Notes: generated by a model from the letters alone, not told the origin. A stretch of DNA of 64,000 nucleotides from Clostridium bowmanii (GCF_018861315.1 NZ_JAHLDL010000022.1:18085-82084); one strand, 5' to 3'. Counted from the first letter of the stretch, positions 17,254 to 26,996 are shown. Numbers and translations: made by a program.

Positions 17254-18354
17254 TTATATTGCTTGAATAGCCTTGTCTTTTTTATTTCTTTTAAGTATAA
17301 AGCAAGCAAGTGTAACTGCTGTGATTCCACCAATTAATTTTGCAACTATCATGGGGAATATCATTCCTTTTTCTACTCCTGCAACAAAACCTAAATGATC
17401 TCCAAATACAAAGGACGCACTAACTGCAAAAGCAACGTTAATTATCTTACCTCTATCATCCATATCCTTCATCATTCCAAACATTGGTATATTATTTGCA
17501 AGACTTGCCACCATACCTGCTGCTGAAATATCATTCATACCTAGTAGTGACCCCATCTTCATAAGGGGTTTTTTAAATACTTTTGTTATAACAAAAACCA
17601 TTGGGAAGGCTCCTGCAAGAACTATTGCAATAGAACCTACTATAGCGATACCATCTGATAATGGTGCCATACCCGGAATAACAACCAATCCTGTTAAAGT
17701 TTCTATTATTATAGCTGCAAGACCTATTGTTATAACCACAACTACTCCTTTTCCAAAAACACTAAAGCCTTTTATCATTTTTTCAGGTATTTTCCATAAG
17801 CCTATAGCTAGAAGAGCTGCGACTATTATTATTGGAACAAGATTTTTAAGAACCATTATTACTCCAAATCCAGCTACAATTCCTCCTATAAATGCTCCTA
17901 TAGGAATTGTTATTATTCCTGCAAGAACACCTGTTGCTAAGAACTTATGATCTTCTTTTCTAATTATTCCAAGAGCAACGGGTATAGTAAATACAATAGT
18001 TGGTCCCATCATAGATCCTATAATTACACCTGAAAAACTAGCTGCCTCTGCTGTTTGTGCAAGTTCTTTTGCAAGAGGGTATCCTCCCATATCACAAGCA
18101 AGTAAAGTAGTAGCAAACATAGATGGATCTGCACCTAAGGCTGTGTAAATTGGGAGTATTACTGGTTTTAATACACTGGCAAGTACTGGTGCCAAACAAA
18201 CTACGCCCACCATGGCTATAGTTAATGAACCCATAGCCATAAATCCCTCTTCAAATTGCTCTCCTAAACCATATTTGTTTCCTATGCACTTATCTATTGC
18301 ACCTAGAACCATAAAAATAACCATTATGTATATAATAATTTCATTTATTCCCAT
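17254..18354 (-). CDS. eutH: Ethanolamine permease
   Basis: 366 aa with about ten hydrophobic segments. EutH imports ethanolamine at low pH or low concentration. Typical stretches are DKCIGNKYGLGEQFEEGFMA, LACDMGGYPLAKELA and FVFGDHLGFVAGVEK. RBS AAGGAG precedes the ATG. It lies between the PduT-like shell gene and eutQ. Confidence 0.95.
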   Translation of the reverse strand: MGINEIIIYIMVIFMVLGAIDKCIGNKYGLGEQFEEGFMAMGSLTIAMVGVVCLAPVLASVLKPVILPIYTALGADPSMFATTLLACDMGGYPLAKELAQTAEAASFSGVIIGSMMGPTIVFTIPVALGIIRKEDHKFLATGVLAGIITIPIGAFIGGIVAGFGVIMVLKNLVPIIIVAALLAIGLWKIPEKMIKGFSVFGKGVVVVITIGLAAIIIETLTGLVVIPGMAPLSDGIAIVGSIAIVLAGAFPMVFVITKVFKKPLMKMGSLLGMNDISAAGMVASLANNIPMFGMMKDMDDRGKIINVAFAVSASFVFGDHLGFVAGVEKGMIFPMIVAKLIGGITAVTLACFILKRNKKDKAIQAI

Positions 18355-18433
18355 GCTTATATCTCCTTTTCGTGATAAATATTTTTGGAGGTAAATATTA
18401 CTTTTATATCTTTCCTACATTATTGCCTATTAA

Positions 18434-18976
18434 TTATAAACTGTTAATTAATTCATCCGCTGGTGAAGGGATTACAATGCTGTAAACTATCTTTTTTTCA
18501 TCACTTACTCTTAATGCTTCTTTTACAGCTTCTTTAACAGAGCTCACATCACCATAAATAACAAAATATGATTTCCCACCTACAGCCATGCCAAGACTAA
18601 GTTTGAAAAGCTTTACCTGTGCTGCTTTAAGAGCCTTATCTAAAATAAATAATCCTGAGACTACATTAGTAGTTTCCACTATCCCTATAGCACCTGTTGG
18701 CACTGCTTTAATTTTATTTTTTAATGCTTGTATAATGTCCTTATGAACACTGGGAAGTAGAAAACTGCCTATCAAAAACCCTATACTTTCCTCTTTAGCC
18801 TTTTGCAATGCTTCTTCAACAGCTCCTACTTCTCCTGACATAAGTATCATATATTTTCCTGGACAAATAGTTTTACAAATTATAAGTTCTACCTGCGCAG
18901 CCTTTAAAACTACATCCGCTATTTCAATTCCCTTTGCTATACTTCTAAATTCCAACATTCCTAAAGTTTTAATCAT
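18434..18976 (-). CDS. Tandem-BMC trimeric shell protein, PduT-like
   Basis: 180 aa, two BMC domains (1-90 and 95-180). It opens MIKTLGMLEF and contains CKTICPGKY, matching the PduT segment with Cys38, the residue that binds a 4Fe-4S cluster at the trimer pore; Cys34 is also present. PduT belongs to propanediol shells, so its presence in an ethanolamine locus suggests an electron-transfer port. RBS GGAG precedes the ATG. Confidence 0.9.
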   Translation of the reverse strand: MIKTLGMLEFRSIAKGIEIADVVLKAAQVELIICKTICPGKYMILMSGEVGAVEEALQKAKEESIGFLIGSFLLPSVHKDIIQALKNKIKAVPTGAIGIVETTNVVSGLFILDKALKAAQVKLFKLSLGMAVGGKSYFVIYGDVSSVKEAVKEALRVSDEKKIVYSIVIPSPADELINSL

Positions 18977-19018
18977 AGATTCGCTCCAAATAAATTTATT
19001 TACGGGACAACCATTTCA

Positions 19019-19300
19019 CTATTTTAAAAATTCTGCATCTACTTCTAAACTATCTATTATCCCTACTATAACTGCATCCACAGGTACATCTTTTATATGA
19101 AGTGATGCCCTTGCAGAGCTACCTTTAGTCACTAATACATTATCCCCTATTCCAGCACCTACTATATCTGCAGCAACAAAAATAGTGCTATCTTGCCCAG
19201 TTGACGATTTAGATGGTTCTATCACCAAGAATTTTAATCCATTTAATTTTTCATCTTTTCTTGTAGCCCAAACATTTCCTATAACTTTCCCAATAATCAT
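19019..19300 (-). CDS. eutN: Microcompartment vertex protein (EutN/CcmL)
   Basis: 93 aa pentameric vertex protein. MIIGKVIGNVWATRKDEKLNGLKFLVIEP and the GAGIGDNVLVTKGSSAR loop are diagnostic. The region around its RBS and start codon is duplicated just upstream (19301-19357). Confidence 0.95.
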   Translation of the reverse strand: MIIGKVIGNVWATRKDEKLNGLKFLVIEPSKSSTGQDSTIFVAADIVGAGIGDNVLVTKGSSARASLHIKDVPVDAVIVGIIDSLEVDAEFLK

Positions 19301-19357
19301 TAACTGTCCCCTTTATTTTTATTTGAATCATTAACTGTCCCCCTTTATTTTTATTTG
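19298..19357 (-). repeat. 31-bp tandem duplication of the eutN ribosome binding site and start codon
   Basis: The segment with AAAGGGGACAGTTAATGAT occurs twice, 31 bases apart, with one base of difference. Because 31 is not a multiple of three, the upstream ATG is out of frame with eutN. Both copies have a usable RBS. Confidence 0.85.
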
Positions 19358-19406
19358 TAAACTATTCTATTTATCCCTTTACCTGTTGAAATATTTCAAA
19401 ATAATC

Positions 19407-20189
19407 CTATACTCTATTTATCTTCAATCGTTTTATTCTTATAAAGTCTTGAGCAAGTGGGGTTAATATAGCTTTTTTAATTAAGTTTACTTCCTTTATT
19501 CCATTCATATATAATTTTCTAAGGTCTGATTCTGTAATAAGTCGTTTATTATTTATTTCTACTACTTGATTAGATAATACTGAATCCCCTGAAAAAACTG
19601 TTTTAGCCGCTGATTCACTGCTATTCATATCATTACTAGATGTTTTAACTCCATTGCATGCAATACTTGATTCTACTAAGCAATCCACTTGAGCTGATCC
19701 ATCACTGCAAGCTAAATCCATTCCCATACGCCTAACTAAATCACTTTCATGAACTATATTAGCTCCATAAGACATGATTTTGCATTCATATTGGTTATAT
19801 AGATTATATAATGACTCATTTGCATTTTTTGAATATTTTCTATATTGTATTCCCTCTTTTAGCACATAAACTCTCTTACCATTGAAAAGAGCCTCTACTA
19901 AAAATGCTTGCACCTTATTATTGCATAGACCAAGTGCCAATGAAGTTAAACCACTATTACATAAATTGGTAACTATTATATGATCATAGTTTTTCAAATT
20001 TACATCTTCATTATTATAATCATGAACCTCATATTTATCTTGTACAAGCTCCATAATCTTTGTTAATTCTTCGCTACATGAACTTATTACTAGCACCTTT
20101 TCTTTGTCCATTGCAGTACTATTTGTACTGCTAGGAATTCGGTTCATAACTTCTTTCGTGATCATATCAACTAATTTTTCTATATCCAA
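19407..20189 (-). CDS. Ethanolamine utilisation protein of the TIGR02536-like type
   Basis: 260 aa. An N-terminal helix (MDIEKLVDMITKEVMNRI) resembles an encapsulation peptide. A nucleotide- or flavoprotein-like core follows (VLVISSC, HIIVTNLCNSGL). The conserved C-terminal part is RLITESDLRKLYMNGIKEVNL, similar to the start of EutT. Proteins like this occur in Clostridium and Fusobacterium eut loci with unknown function. The segment at about 165-215 is Ser/Asn-rich and looks like a linker. TTG start with AAGGAAG upstream. Confidence 0.75.
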   Translation of the reverse strand: MDIEKLVDMITKEVMNRIPSSTNSTAMDKEKVLVISSCSEELTKIMELVQDKYEVHDYNNEDVNLKNYDHIIVTNLCNSGLTSLALGLCNNKVQAFLVEALFNGKRVYVLKEGIQYRKYSKNANESLYNLYNQYECKIMSYGANIVHESDLVRRMGMDLACSDGSAQVDCLVESSIACNGVKTSSNDMNSSESAAKTVFSGDSVLSNQVVEINNKRLITESDLRKLYMNGIKEVNLIKKAILTPLAQDFIRIKRLKINRV

Positions 20190-20216
20190 TTAAATCACTT
20201 CCTTTACATAAGGATT

Positions 20217-20843
20217 TTATTTCATAATTCTTGCAGTAGAACTCTTAATATATCCACAAGCATTTGCTTCATCATAATCTATGTGCATAGTTGTTTTATA
20301 CTCTTTATCCACCCTAATTACAACATCATCAAAAATTAATGGTCTTTCTCCAGATACCTGAGCCTTTACTATTTCTTTATCACAAACCTTAAAGAGCTTT
20401 GCATCTTCTGGTGATAAATGTATGTGGCGCTTTGCAACAATTAAACCCTCTTTAATTGTTAGAGAGGCACTTTCTGAAGTTATTGTTATCCCTACAGTAC
20501 CTTCTAATTTTCCTGACTCGCAAATTGTTGGTTTTACTCCTAAAATAAGAGCATCCGTCTTAGATATTTCCACCTGTGTTTTATTTCTTTCTGGTCCAAG
20601 CACAATTACATTTTTAATTGTTCCTTTAGGTCCAGTTATACTAACTCTTTCATTGCAACTATATTGGCCTGGTTGTGATAAATCTTTTGCCTTTGTTAAT
20701 TTATAACCATTTCCAAATAACAAATCAATACTTTCTCTTGAAAGGTGAACGTGTCTCCCTGAAGCCTCTACGGTAATTCTTAATTTTTCATTTACTCTTT
20801 TTATGACCTCTTCTACAATATATTCAATGTTCATATCTGTCAA
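20217..20843 (-). CDS. pduL: Phosphate propanoyl/acetyltransferase, PduL type
   Basis: 208 aa. It converts acetyl-CoA to acetyl phosphate inside the compartment, replacing EutD. The two zinc-binding His motifs are present: SGRHVHLS near 30 and AKRHIHLSPEDA near 140. The N-terminal helix (IEYIVEEVIKRVNEKL) is the encapsulation peptide type. TTG start downstream of GGGGAG. Confidence 0.92.
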   Translation of the reverse strand: MTDMNIEYIVEEVIKRVNEKLRITVEASGRHVHLSRESIDLLFGNGYKLTKAKDLSQPGQYSCNERVSITGPKGTIKNVIVLGPERNKTQVEISKTDALILGVKPTICESGKLEGTVGITITSESASLTIKEGLIVAKRHIHLSPEDAKLFKVCDKEIVKAQVSGERPLIFDDVVIRVDKEYKTTMHIDYDEANACGYIKSSTARIMK

Positions 20844-20876
20844 AATTACATCTCCCCTATTTAAATTACATCTTCG

Positions 20877-21632
20877 CTATTTATATTTTCCTGATAAAAA
20901 CTTAAACATCATTATATATAAACAGCTACTTAATCTATTTAAATATTTCATAATATCATTTCTTGTTATCTCTCCATCAATATCTTTAAATGCCTTAAAG
21001 CCATATACTTCAACTTCCCTTGTGTTACTTCTTATAGAGTTAAGTGCAACAACTATTTCACCCATTTTATAACTTGGCATAAAGTGGTCCATATTAAAGT
21101 ATTTTTTAGGATTATGTGACATTTCTCTAAGGTCATTCTCACTCATTCCAAGTAGAGAGAATTCAGGAAGCTCTTCTTCTAATACTTCTGCCCTTAATAT
21201 ATTACGTACAAAACTTAGAATTTCCTCTAAATCCTTTGCTACTCCTTCATTTTGAAGCCTTGCAGCTAAAATCTCCGTTTCTAAAATTTTAGATTGAAGA
21301 CTATCAAGGCGCCCTCTAAACTCTATCCGCCTATGGTCCTTAGGTACTAATTTATTGCCATATAACTGTGTCATATGCTCTGGTTTTTCCTCTAAATAAC
21401 CACCCTGAAGGCATAAAAATTTCGGGAAAATCTTTGTTTCATCTTCTTTGTCACTTTTAAAATCGCCTTGTTTACTCGCACCTAATGTATCAACAATTAA
21501 AAGTTTAATGTTTTTATCTTGTAGATATTGTTTTGCAGATGGTGTAATAATAACACCCTTAAGTACTTCAAATTCTTTAATATCTGTATTCTTAAGTTGT
21601 TTTCTCAGCTCACTCTCAGTTAACAAACTCAT
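20877..21632 (-). CDS. eutT: Ethanolamine utilisation cobalamin adenosyltransferase
   Basis: About 251 aa. It makes adenosylcobalamin for EutBC. The N-terminus LLTESELRKQL and VIITPSAKQYL, and the FRGRLDSLQSKILETEILAAR helix, are typical. The CC-x-x-C metal motif of enteric EutT is not present. The start is taken at the ATG after GTGAGTTAT; an upstream GTG is possible but too near the RBS. It follows a hairpin after eutM. Confidence 0.9.
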   Translation of the reverse strand: MSLLTESELRKQLKNTDIKEFEVLKGVIITPSAKQYLQDKNIKLLIVDTLGASKQGDFKSDKEDETKIFPKFLCLQGGYLEEKPEHMTQLYGNKLVPKDHRRIEFRGRLDSLQSKILETEILAARLQNEGVAKDLEEILSFVRNILRAEVLEEELPEFSLLGMSENDLREMSHNPKKYFNMDHFMPSYKMGEIVVALNSIRSNTREVEVYGFKAFKDIDGEITRNDIMKYLNRLSSCLYIMMFKFLSGKYK

Positions 21633-21670
21633 ATAACTCACATCCCCTTAAGAACGCCTTATATAAACAT

Positions 21671-21706
21671 ACTACCCGCCACAACCTTTTGAGCTGTGGG
21701 GATAGT
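21671..21706 (-). terminator. Intercistronic hairpin between eutM and eutT
   Basis: Arms ACTATCCCCACA and TGTGGCGGGTAGT (minus strand) form an imperfect stem without a following T-run. It is more likely an RNA stabiliser or partial attenuator that keeps eutM mRNA above eutT than a full terminator. Confidence 0.5.
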
Positions 21707-21719
21707 ATAATTTAAAATA

Positions 21720-22019
21720 TTAAGCTTCTTCTACTTCTTCTTTCACTTTTGGAAGTATTGCATCTACTTCAGAATGTGGTCTTGGAATTACATGAACAGA
21801 AACTAATTCTCCTACTCTCTCTGCAGCTGCAGCTCCTGCATCAGTAGCCGCTTTAACAGCTCCAACGTCACCTCTAACCATTACAGTTACTAGTCCTGCT
21901 CCAATTTGTTCTTTTCCTACTAATGTAACATTTGCTGCTTTCACCATTGCATCTGCTGCCTCTATTGCTGCCACTAGTCCTCTTGTTTCGATCATTCCTA
22001 ATGCATTTGTACTTGCCAT
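21720..22019 (-). CDS. eutM: Major hexameric shell protein (EutM/PduA type)
   Basis: 99 aa single BMC domain. [21 protein letters not shown], the pore loop [25 protein letters not shown] and HVIPRPH match EutM/PduA. RBS AGGAGG is strong. A hairpin follows its stop. Confidence 0.97.
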   Translation of the reverse strand: MASTNALGMIETRGLVAAIEAADAMVKAANVTLVGKEQIGAGLVTVMVRGDVGAVKAATDAGAAAAERVGELVSVHVIPRPHSEVDAILPKVKEEVEEA

Positions 22020-22066
22020 TTTATATTCCTCCTAAGATTTTATTAGTTTATTTATATCAATTATTT

Positions 22067-23533
22067 TTATAATTGGCTTTTTAATTTTTCCATTATCTTT
22101 TCTACTATTAGATTTATAGAATCCTCATTTAAGTTTTCATTTTTACTATTAGTACTTGCAGTATTCTTTCTATCTACTATATCTTCTATTTCCCTTATGC
22201 CATAAACTAGTCTTCTTATATTAAGCAAATTCATAGGTCCAATATTATCAGAAGTTGCACTTCCGCCAACTGCTCCACAGCCTAGTGTTAAAGCTGGTAC
22301 AAGGCTAGTAGTAGCTCCTATTCCACCAAGAGAACCTGGTGTATTAACTAATAATCTTGATACTGGTTTTTTAAGTGCGAACTCTCTAATTATATCTTCA
22401 TTGTTTGAATGAATTATAAGAGTATGTCCAGCTCCCTCATTATTTAATATATCAATACATTTTGAGCAAGCCTTTTCCCAAGTTTCTTCACAATAAAATG
22501 CTAGAATTGGGGCTAACTTTTCTCTTGAATATGGATACTTATGCCCTACATTTGTTTCCTCGGCAATAAGTACTCTTGCTCCAGTTGGAACATTTAAGTT
22601 AGCCATTTTAGCTATAGCTTGCACGCTTTTTCCTACTATTTGAGGGTTCATTGAACCATTGCTTCTAAGTATAAATCCGGAAAGTCTATCAGCTTCTTCT
22701 TTATTTAAGAAATAAGCTCCTTGCGCTTTTAACTCTGACATTACTTTATCTTTAGAACAAGCTTCAACTACTATAGATTGTTCTGAAGCACAGATAGTTC
22801 CATTATCAAAGGTCTTACTGTCTAAAATTCTCTTTACTGCTAGTGCAATATCTGCAGATTTTTCTATGAAAGCTGGTCCATTTCCTGGTCCTACACCTAT
22901 AGCTGGATTACCTGAGCTATAAGCTGCTTTAACCATCGGTGTACCACCTGTTGCAAGTATTAATGAGATATCACTATTCTTCATTAACTCATCTGTACCT
23001 TGCATAGTTGGTATAGACATACATCCAATAGTTCCTTCTGGTGCTCCTGCTGCCATTGCAGCCTGCGATATTATTCTCACAGTTTCCAATATACATTTTT
23101 TAGCCATTGGGTGTGGTGAGAAAACTATTGAATTTCCTGCTTTTATAGCTATCATTGATTTATATATAGCTGTAGATGTAGGATTAGTTGATGGAATAAG
23201 TCCTGCAATAACTCCTACTGGAACTGCCACCTCAACTAATTTCTTATCACTATCTTCATTTATTACTCCTACAGTTTTTAAATCTTTTATATACTCATAA
23301 ACCGATTTACTTGCAAAAGTATTTTTCACAATTTTATCTTGCCATTTTCCAAAACCTGTTTCTTCCTCCGCCATTTTGGCTAATTTTTCAGCATTGTCAA
23401 AAGCTGAATCACAAATAGCTTTAACTATTTTGTCAATTTGTCCTTGGCTCATTTCGCCAAGTTTCTTTTGTGCAAGTTTTGCACTAGCTATAAGATCTCT
23501 TACTTCTTGAATTGACATTAAATCCTTATCCAT
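22067..23533 (-). CDS. eutE: Acetaldehyde dehydrogenase, CoA-acylating
   Basis: 488 aa. It oxidises acetaldehyde to acetyl-CoA. FDNGTICASEQS holds the catalytic Cys and PSTNPTSTAIYK the cofactor segment. The C-terminal helix after a Ser/Asn-rich linker (SINLIVEKIMEKLKSQL) looks like an encapsulation peptide. Its ATG shares a base with the stop of the upstream shell gene. Confidence 0.96.
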   Translation of the reverse strand: MDKDLMSIQEVRDLIASAKLAQKKLGEMSQGQIDKIVKAICDSAFDNAEKLAKMAEEETGFGKWQDKIVKNTFASKSVYEYIKDLKTVGVINEDSDKKLVEVAVPVGVIAGLIPSTNPTSTAIYKSMIAIKAGNSIVFSPHPMAKKCILETVRIISQAAMAAGAPEGTIGCMSIPTMQGTDELMKNSDISLILATGGTPMVKAAYSSGNPAIGVGPGNGPAFIEKSADIALAVKRILDSKTFDNGTICASEQSIVVEACSKDKVMSELKAQGAYFLNKEEADRLSGFILRSNGSMNPQIVGKSVQAIAKMANLNVPTGARVLIAEETNVGHKYPYSREKLAPILAFYCEETWEKACSKCIDILNNEGAGHTLIIHSNNEDIIREFALKKPVSRLLVNTPGSLGGIGATTSLVPALTLGCGAVGGSATSDNIGPMNLLNIRRLVYGIREIEDIVDRKNTASTNSKNENLNEDSINLIVEKIMEKLKSQL

Positions 23534-24036
23534 TATTTAGTCCTCCTCTGATAGAACAATATAATCTCATCTACAAGCCTATCTTTTTTAGCAAATTTTA
23601 TTTGTTTCTTAGTCATACTGTCTAAGTTAAAACTTCTTGCTAAAGTTCTGAGATCATTTACTTTTTTACTCTCTAAATCTTCTCTTAGGCTTGCACTATT
23701 ATCTTTTGTATTATCTTTGTGTTCTATCTTTTCAATCTTTTGTATTTTTTCCTCTTGGTCTACATTGTTTTCAATAATATCCCAAACTGATGTATCTGGT
23801 CTTGCAATTACATGAGCTACAACTAAAATATTTGACTTAGTAAGTGCATCTTCAGCAGCCTCCACAGCCGCTTTAACTGAAGAAACATCACCTTCAAGCT
23901 TTACAGTAACCAAACCACCTCTAACTATTTCACAACCTATAAGATTTACATTAGCTGACTTAAGTGCTATATCTGCAGCTTCTATGGCACCAAGATAGCC
24001 TTTTACCTCAATTAAGCCTAAGGCTCTTCTATTCAT
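23533..24036 (-). CDS. BMC shell protein with a C-terminal SAP/Rho-N-like tail (EutK-like)
   Basis: 167 aa. Residues 1-90 are a BMC domain (ALGLIEVKGYLGAIEAADIALKS region, VIARPD end). A charged linker with repeated KIEKIEH follows, then about 45 residues (KKVNDLRTLARSFNLDSMTKKQ) resembling SAP or Rho N-terminal helical nucleic-acid-binding motifs. EutK of enteric bacteria also has a BMC domain plus a basic helical tail. It may tether nucleic acid or cargo. Confidence 0.82.
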   Translation of the reverse strand: MNRRALGLIEVKGYLGAIEAADIALKSANVNLIGCEIVRGGLVTVKLEGDVSSVKAAVEAAEDALTKSNILVVAHVIARPDTSVWDIIENNVDQEEKIQKIEKIEHKDNTKDNSASLREDLESKKVNDLRTLARSFNLDSMTKKQIKFAKKDRLVDEIILFYQRRTK

Positions 24037-24050
24037 ATGACTTTCCTACT

Positions 24051-24704
24051 TTAATAGTTTGTAGGATTTTCAGCTACAAATTGTACTGCTGCTGCAAAAG
24101 CATCACAAGCTGCTTTACAAGCTGATTGGCTTCCTGTTAGGAGTGCTCCACCAAAGTTAGTTTCGGATGGTGGTCCGTAAAAAGTTACCATTTCAACATC
24201 AGCTGCTTTTAACGCTGCATCTAATGAATACATAGCTTCAAGTGGAGGTGCTATTAGATAAGCTAGTGGCTCTCCTTCTTTAATGTTGGCACTCTTTGAT
24301 AAAAAGCTTCCTGTTCTTGATACACAGTGAGCAAAATATGGAATGGAATTATCATCATTAGCACTTACAAAATTTGCTCCGCTTTCAATGAAATCTATAG
24401 CACAATTAAGTCCACTTCTAACCTCAGCTGGACTTGGCCCAGCCATTATTCCTATAACTTCACCTGCAAGTTTAGTACTTGCATTTGCAGAACCTGCATA
24501 CATTGATTTAGCATATACTATTTCTACCTCTGCTGATTTAGTAGCTTCATCTAAAGCAGTATAAGTAACATCATCTGTATCTGCTGTTATAATTCCTAAA
24601 CTCTTATGATGTGGAGCTAAATTAAAAGCCTTTACCAAATCTGGACTAACATTTGATATTATTTTTACACCTAATACCGTTGCACGAATAGCTTCATTTT
24701 TCAT
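24051..24704 (-). CDS. eutL: Trimeric shell protein EutL
   Basis: 217 aa tandem circularly permuted BMC protein. EATKSAEVEIVYAKSMYAGS, IMAGPSPAEVRSGL, FYGPPSETNFGGALLTGSQSACKAA are diagnostic. EutL forms gated pores. It lies between eutC and the tailed shell gene. Confidence 0.96.
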   Translation of the reverse strand: MKNEAIRATVLGVKIISNVSPDLVKAFNLAPHHKSLGIITADTDDVTYTALDEATKSAEVEIVYAKSMYAGSANASTKLAGEVIGIMAGPSPAEVRSGLNCAIDFIESGANFVSANDDNSIPYFAHCVSRTGSFLSKSANIKEGEPLAYLIAPPLEAMYSLDAALKAADVEMVTFYGPPSETNFGGALLTGSQSACKAACDAFAAAVQFVAENPTNY

Positions 24705-24734
24705 GTGTTTTTCCTCCTAATTATAATTTTTTTA

Positions 24735-25613
24735 CTATAATTTTAAATCTACTCCACTTGCTTTCTTTTCAAGCATTAATTTTATTATATCAGCCAGATG
24801 AGCACCTGCCTCTACTGGAGGTGTACCACCACTATGGATATTAGATACAACTGTTCTTCTAGCTTCTGGCATATTTACAGTAGCTTTATATGCTATATAA
24901 GCACTCATGCTTTCTGCTGTAACTAGGCCTGGTCTTTCACCTATAAGTACACAAGTAACTTCAGCTTCTGTAGTTTCAGACACTACATCCATAGTCCCTA
25001 CTCTACCATTTTTTAGGAAGAATGGTGTTCCTACAGAAATTCTGTAACCCTCAAGACCTTGAATCATAGCTGGAAGTACATCACGGATATTAGCTTCTAT
25101 AGCTGCTGAGCTTAATCCATCCGATACATATATTTGTACTTGTGGTCTCATTTTGCAGTTATCCTTTATAGCTTTTATACCCTCTGAATTAATCTTTTTT
25201 CCTAGGTCTGGTCTTGTTATATATTCATTTTTATCCACGCACTCTGTTTCAATAGAAAATAAATTCATTTCTTTTAAGAATTCCTCTGAAACATATGAGA
25301 AAACTGAATCTTGAGCTGCTGCATGGTCGGCTCTAACTCTTAAAGCTGTTTCTGTTTTATACCTAGGCCCGGCTCTCCAAATACCTAATCTTGCTGGAGT
25401 AGCTTGTTTCATTTTTAAATATCCCTTAGCATCTGCTGGATTTGGAACTAAAAGTTGACTTTTAATATCAACAGTTGTAATATCCTCGATAAACCCATCT
25501 TCAACCTCAACACTTGTAGTATTTTCAGCCTTAGCTGGAGCTTTTGTACCCTTAGATGTCATTTCTAGCAAAACCTGCTCCACTAATTTTTTTAATTCGT
25601 TTTCTGATACCAT
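24735..25613 (-). CDS. eutC: Ethanolamine ammonia-lyase small subunit
   Basis: 292 aa. It partners EutB in the B12-dependent conversion of ethanolamine to acetaldehyde and ammonia. Motifs are [17 protein letters not shown] ([13 protein letters not shown]), [25 protein letters not shown] and [15 protein letters not shown]. The N-terminal helix and Lys/Ala linker are usual targeting elements. Confidence 0.97.
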   Translation of the reverse strand: MVSENELKKLVEQVLLEMTSKGTKAPAKAENTTSVEVEDGFIEDITTVDIKSQLLVPNPADAKGYLKMKQATPARLGIWRAGPRYKTETALRVRADHAAAQDSVFSYVSEEFLKEMNLFSIETECVDKNEYITRPDLGKKINSEGIKAIKDNCKMRPQVQIYVSDGLSSAAIEANIRDVLPAMIQGLEGYRISVGTPFFLKNGRVGTMDVVSETTEAEVTCVLIGERPGLVTAESMSAYIAYKATVNMPEARRTVVSNIHSGGTPPVEAGAHLADIIKLMLEKKASGVDLKL

Positions 25614-25631
25614 TATTTATTCCTCCCCTCA

Positions 25632-26996
25632 TTATTTAAGAAATACAGATGCATCTCCTGCTTTTTCAGTTAATTTACCATTTTTTGTGAATCCCATTTT
25701 TTCCATCCAAACATCAAACTCTTTTATTGGTTTTAAGTTTAGAAGTTCTCTGAGTGTTGCTGTTTCATGGTATCCAGTAGACTGATAGTTAAGCATTATA
25801 TCATCACCATGAGGTAATCCCATAAAGTAGTTACATCCAGCTGTTGTAAGCAGTACAGATAGATTTTCTATATCATTTTGATCTGCCTTCATGTGGTTTG
25901 TGTAGCAAGCATCAACACCCATAGGAATTCCAGTTAATTTACCCATGAAATGATCCTCAAGACCTGCTCTTATAACTTCCTTGCTATCATATAAATATTC
26001 GGGTCCTATAAATCCAACAACCGTATTTACTAAGAATGGGCTATATCTCTTAGCAAATCCATAACATCTTGCTTCCATTGTTAATTGGTCAACACCATAA
26101 TGACTATCTGAAGATAATTCAGAGCCTTGTCCAGTTTCAAAATACATTACATTAGGACCTGATCCTGTTCCTTCTTTAAGTGCTAATTGTCTTGCCTCTT
26201 CAAGCATTTCTGCAGTTATTCCAAAAGCTTCATTTCCCTTTTGAGAACCTGCTATACTTTGGAAAATTAAATCTGCAGGAGCTCCACGTCTTATAGCTTC
26301 CATTTGTGTTGTTACGTGTGCGAGTACACAATTTTGAGTTGGTATTTCCCATTTATTCTTAAATTCTTCAAAAGTTTTAAGAATTCTCATTACGCTTTCA
26401 ACGGAATCATCTACAGGGTTTAATCCTATAACCGCATCGCCAACACCATAAGTTAATCCTTCCATAAGAGATGCTAAAATACCCTGTGGATTATCTGTGG
26501 TGTGGTTAGGTTGAAGCCTTGCAGATAATGTTCCCTCAAGTCCTATGGTTGTATTACAATGTGCAGTAATTCTTATCTTTTTCGCTGCGTAAATTAAATC
26601 TAAATTTGACATTAACTTAGTTACCGCAGCTACCATCTCACTAGTAATACCGCGACTTGCTCTTTTAATATCTTCTTCAGATGTATTTTCATCTAATATC
26701 CACTCTCTAAAGTCAGACACTGTTAAGTCCTTAATTCCAGTGTATATCTTTTCATTAACATCATCTTGGATTATTCTTGTTACCTCATCTATTTCATAGG
26801 GTACTGCTGGGCAATTTCTTAAATCCTCTAGTGTTAAATGACTTAAAACCACCTTAGCCGCTACTCTCTCCTCTGCAGATTCTGCTGCAACTCCTGCCAA
26901 CCTATCTCCTGATTTTTCTTCATTTGCCTTTGCCATAACTTCCATTATTGTTTTAAAATCATACACTTTTCCAAATAACTTTGTTTTTAATATCAA
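25632..26996 (-). CDS. eutB: Ethanolamine ammonia-lyase large subunit
   Basis: 454 aa, normal length. It carries the active site and B12 contacts. Motifs are RIQPNHTTDNP-like (RLQPNHTTDNP), GDAVIGLNPVDDS, FETGQGSELSS, GVDACYTNHMKADQND and GLPHGDDIMLNYQSTGYHE. TTG start with GAGGGG upstream. Confidence 0.98.
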   Translation of the reverse strand: MILKTKLFGKVYDFKTIMEVMAKANEEKSGDRLAGVAAESAEERVAAKVVLSHLTLEDLRNCPAVPYEIDEVTRIIQDDVNEKIYTGIKDLTVSDFREWILDENTSEEDIKRASRGITSEMVAAVTKLMSNLDLIYAAKKIRITAHCNTTIGLEGTLSARLQPNHTTDNPQGILASLMEGLTYGVGDAVIGLNPVDDSVESVMRILKTFEEFKNKWEIPTQNCVLAHVTTQMEAIRRGAPADLIFQSIAGSQKGNEAFGITAEMLEEARQLALKEGTGSGPNVMYFETGQGSELSSDSHYGVDQLTMEARCYGFAKRYSPFLVNTVVGFIGPEYLYDSKEVIRAGLEDHFMGKLTGIPMGVDACYTNHMKADQNDIENLSVLLTTAGCNYFMGLPHGDDIMLNYQSTGYHETATLRELLNLKPIKEFDVWMEKMGFTKNGKLTEKAGDASVFLK

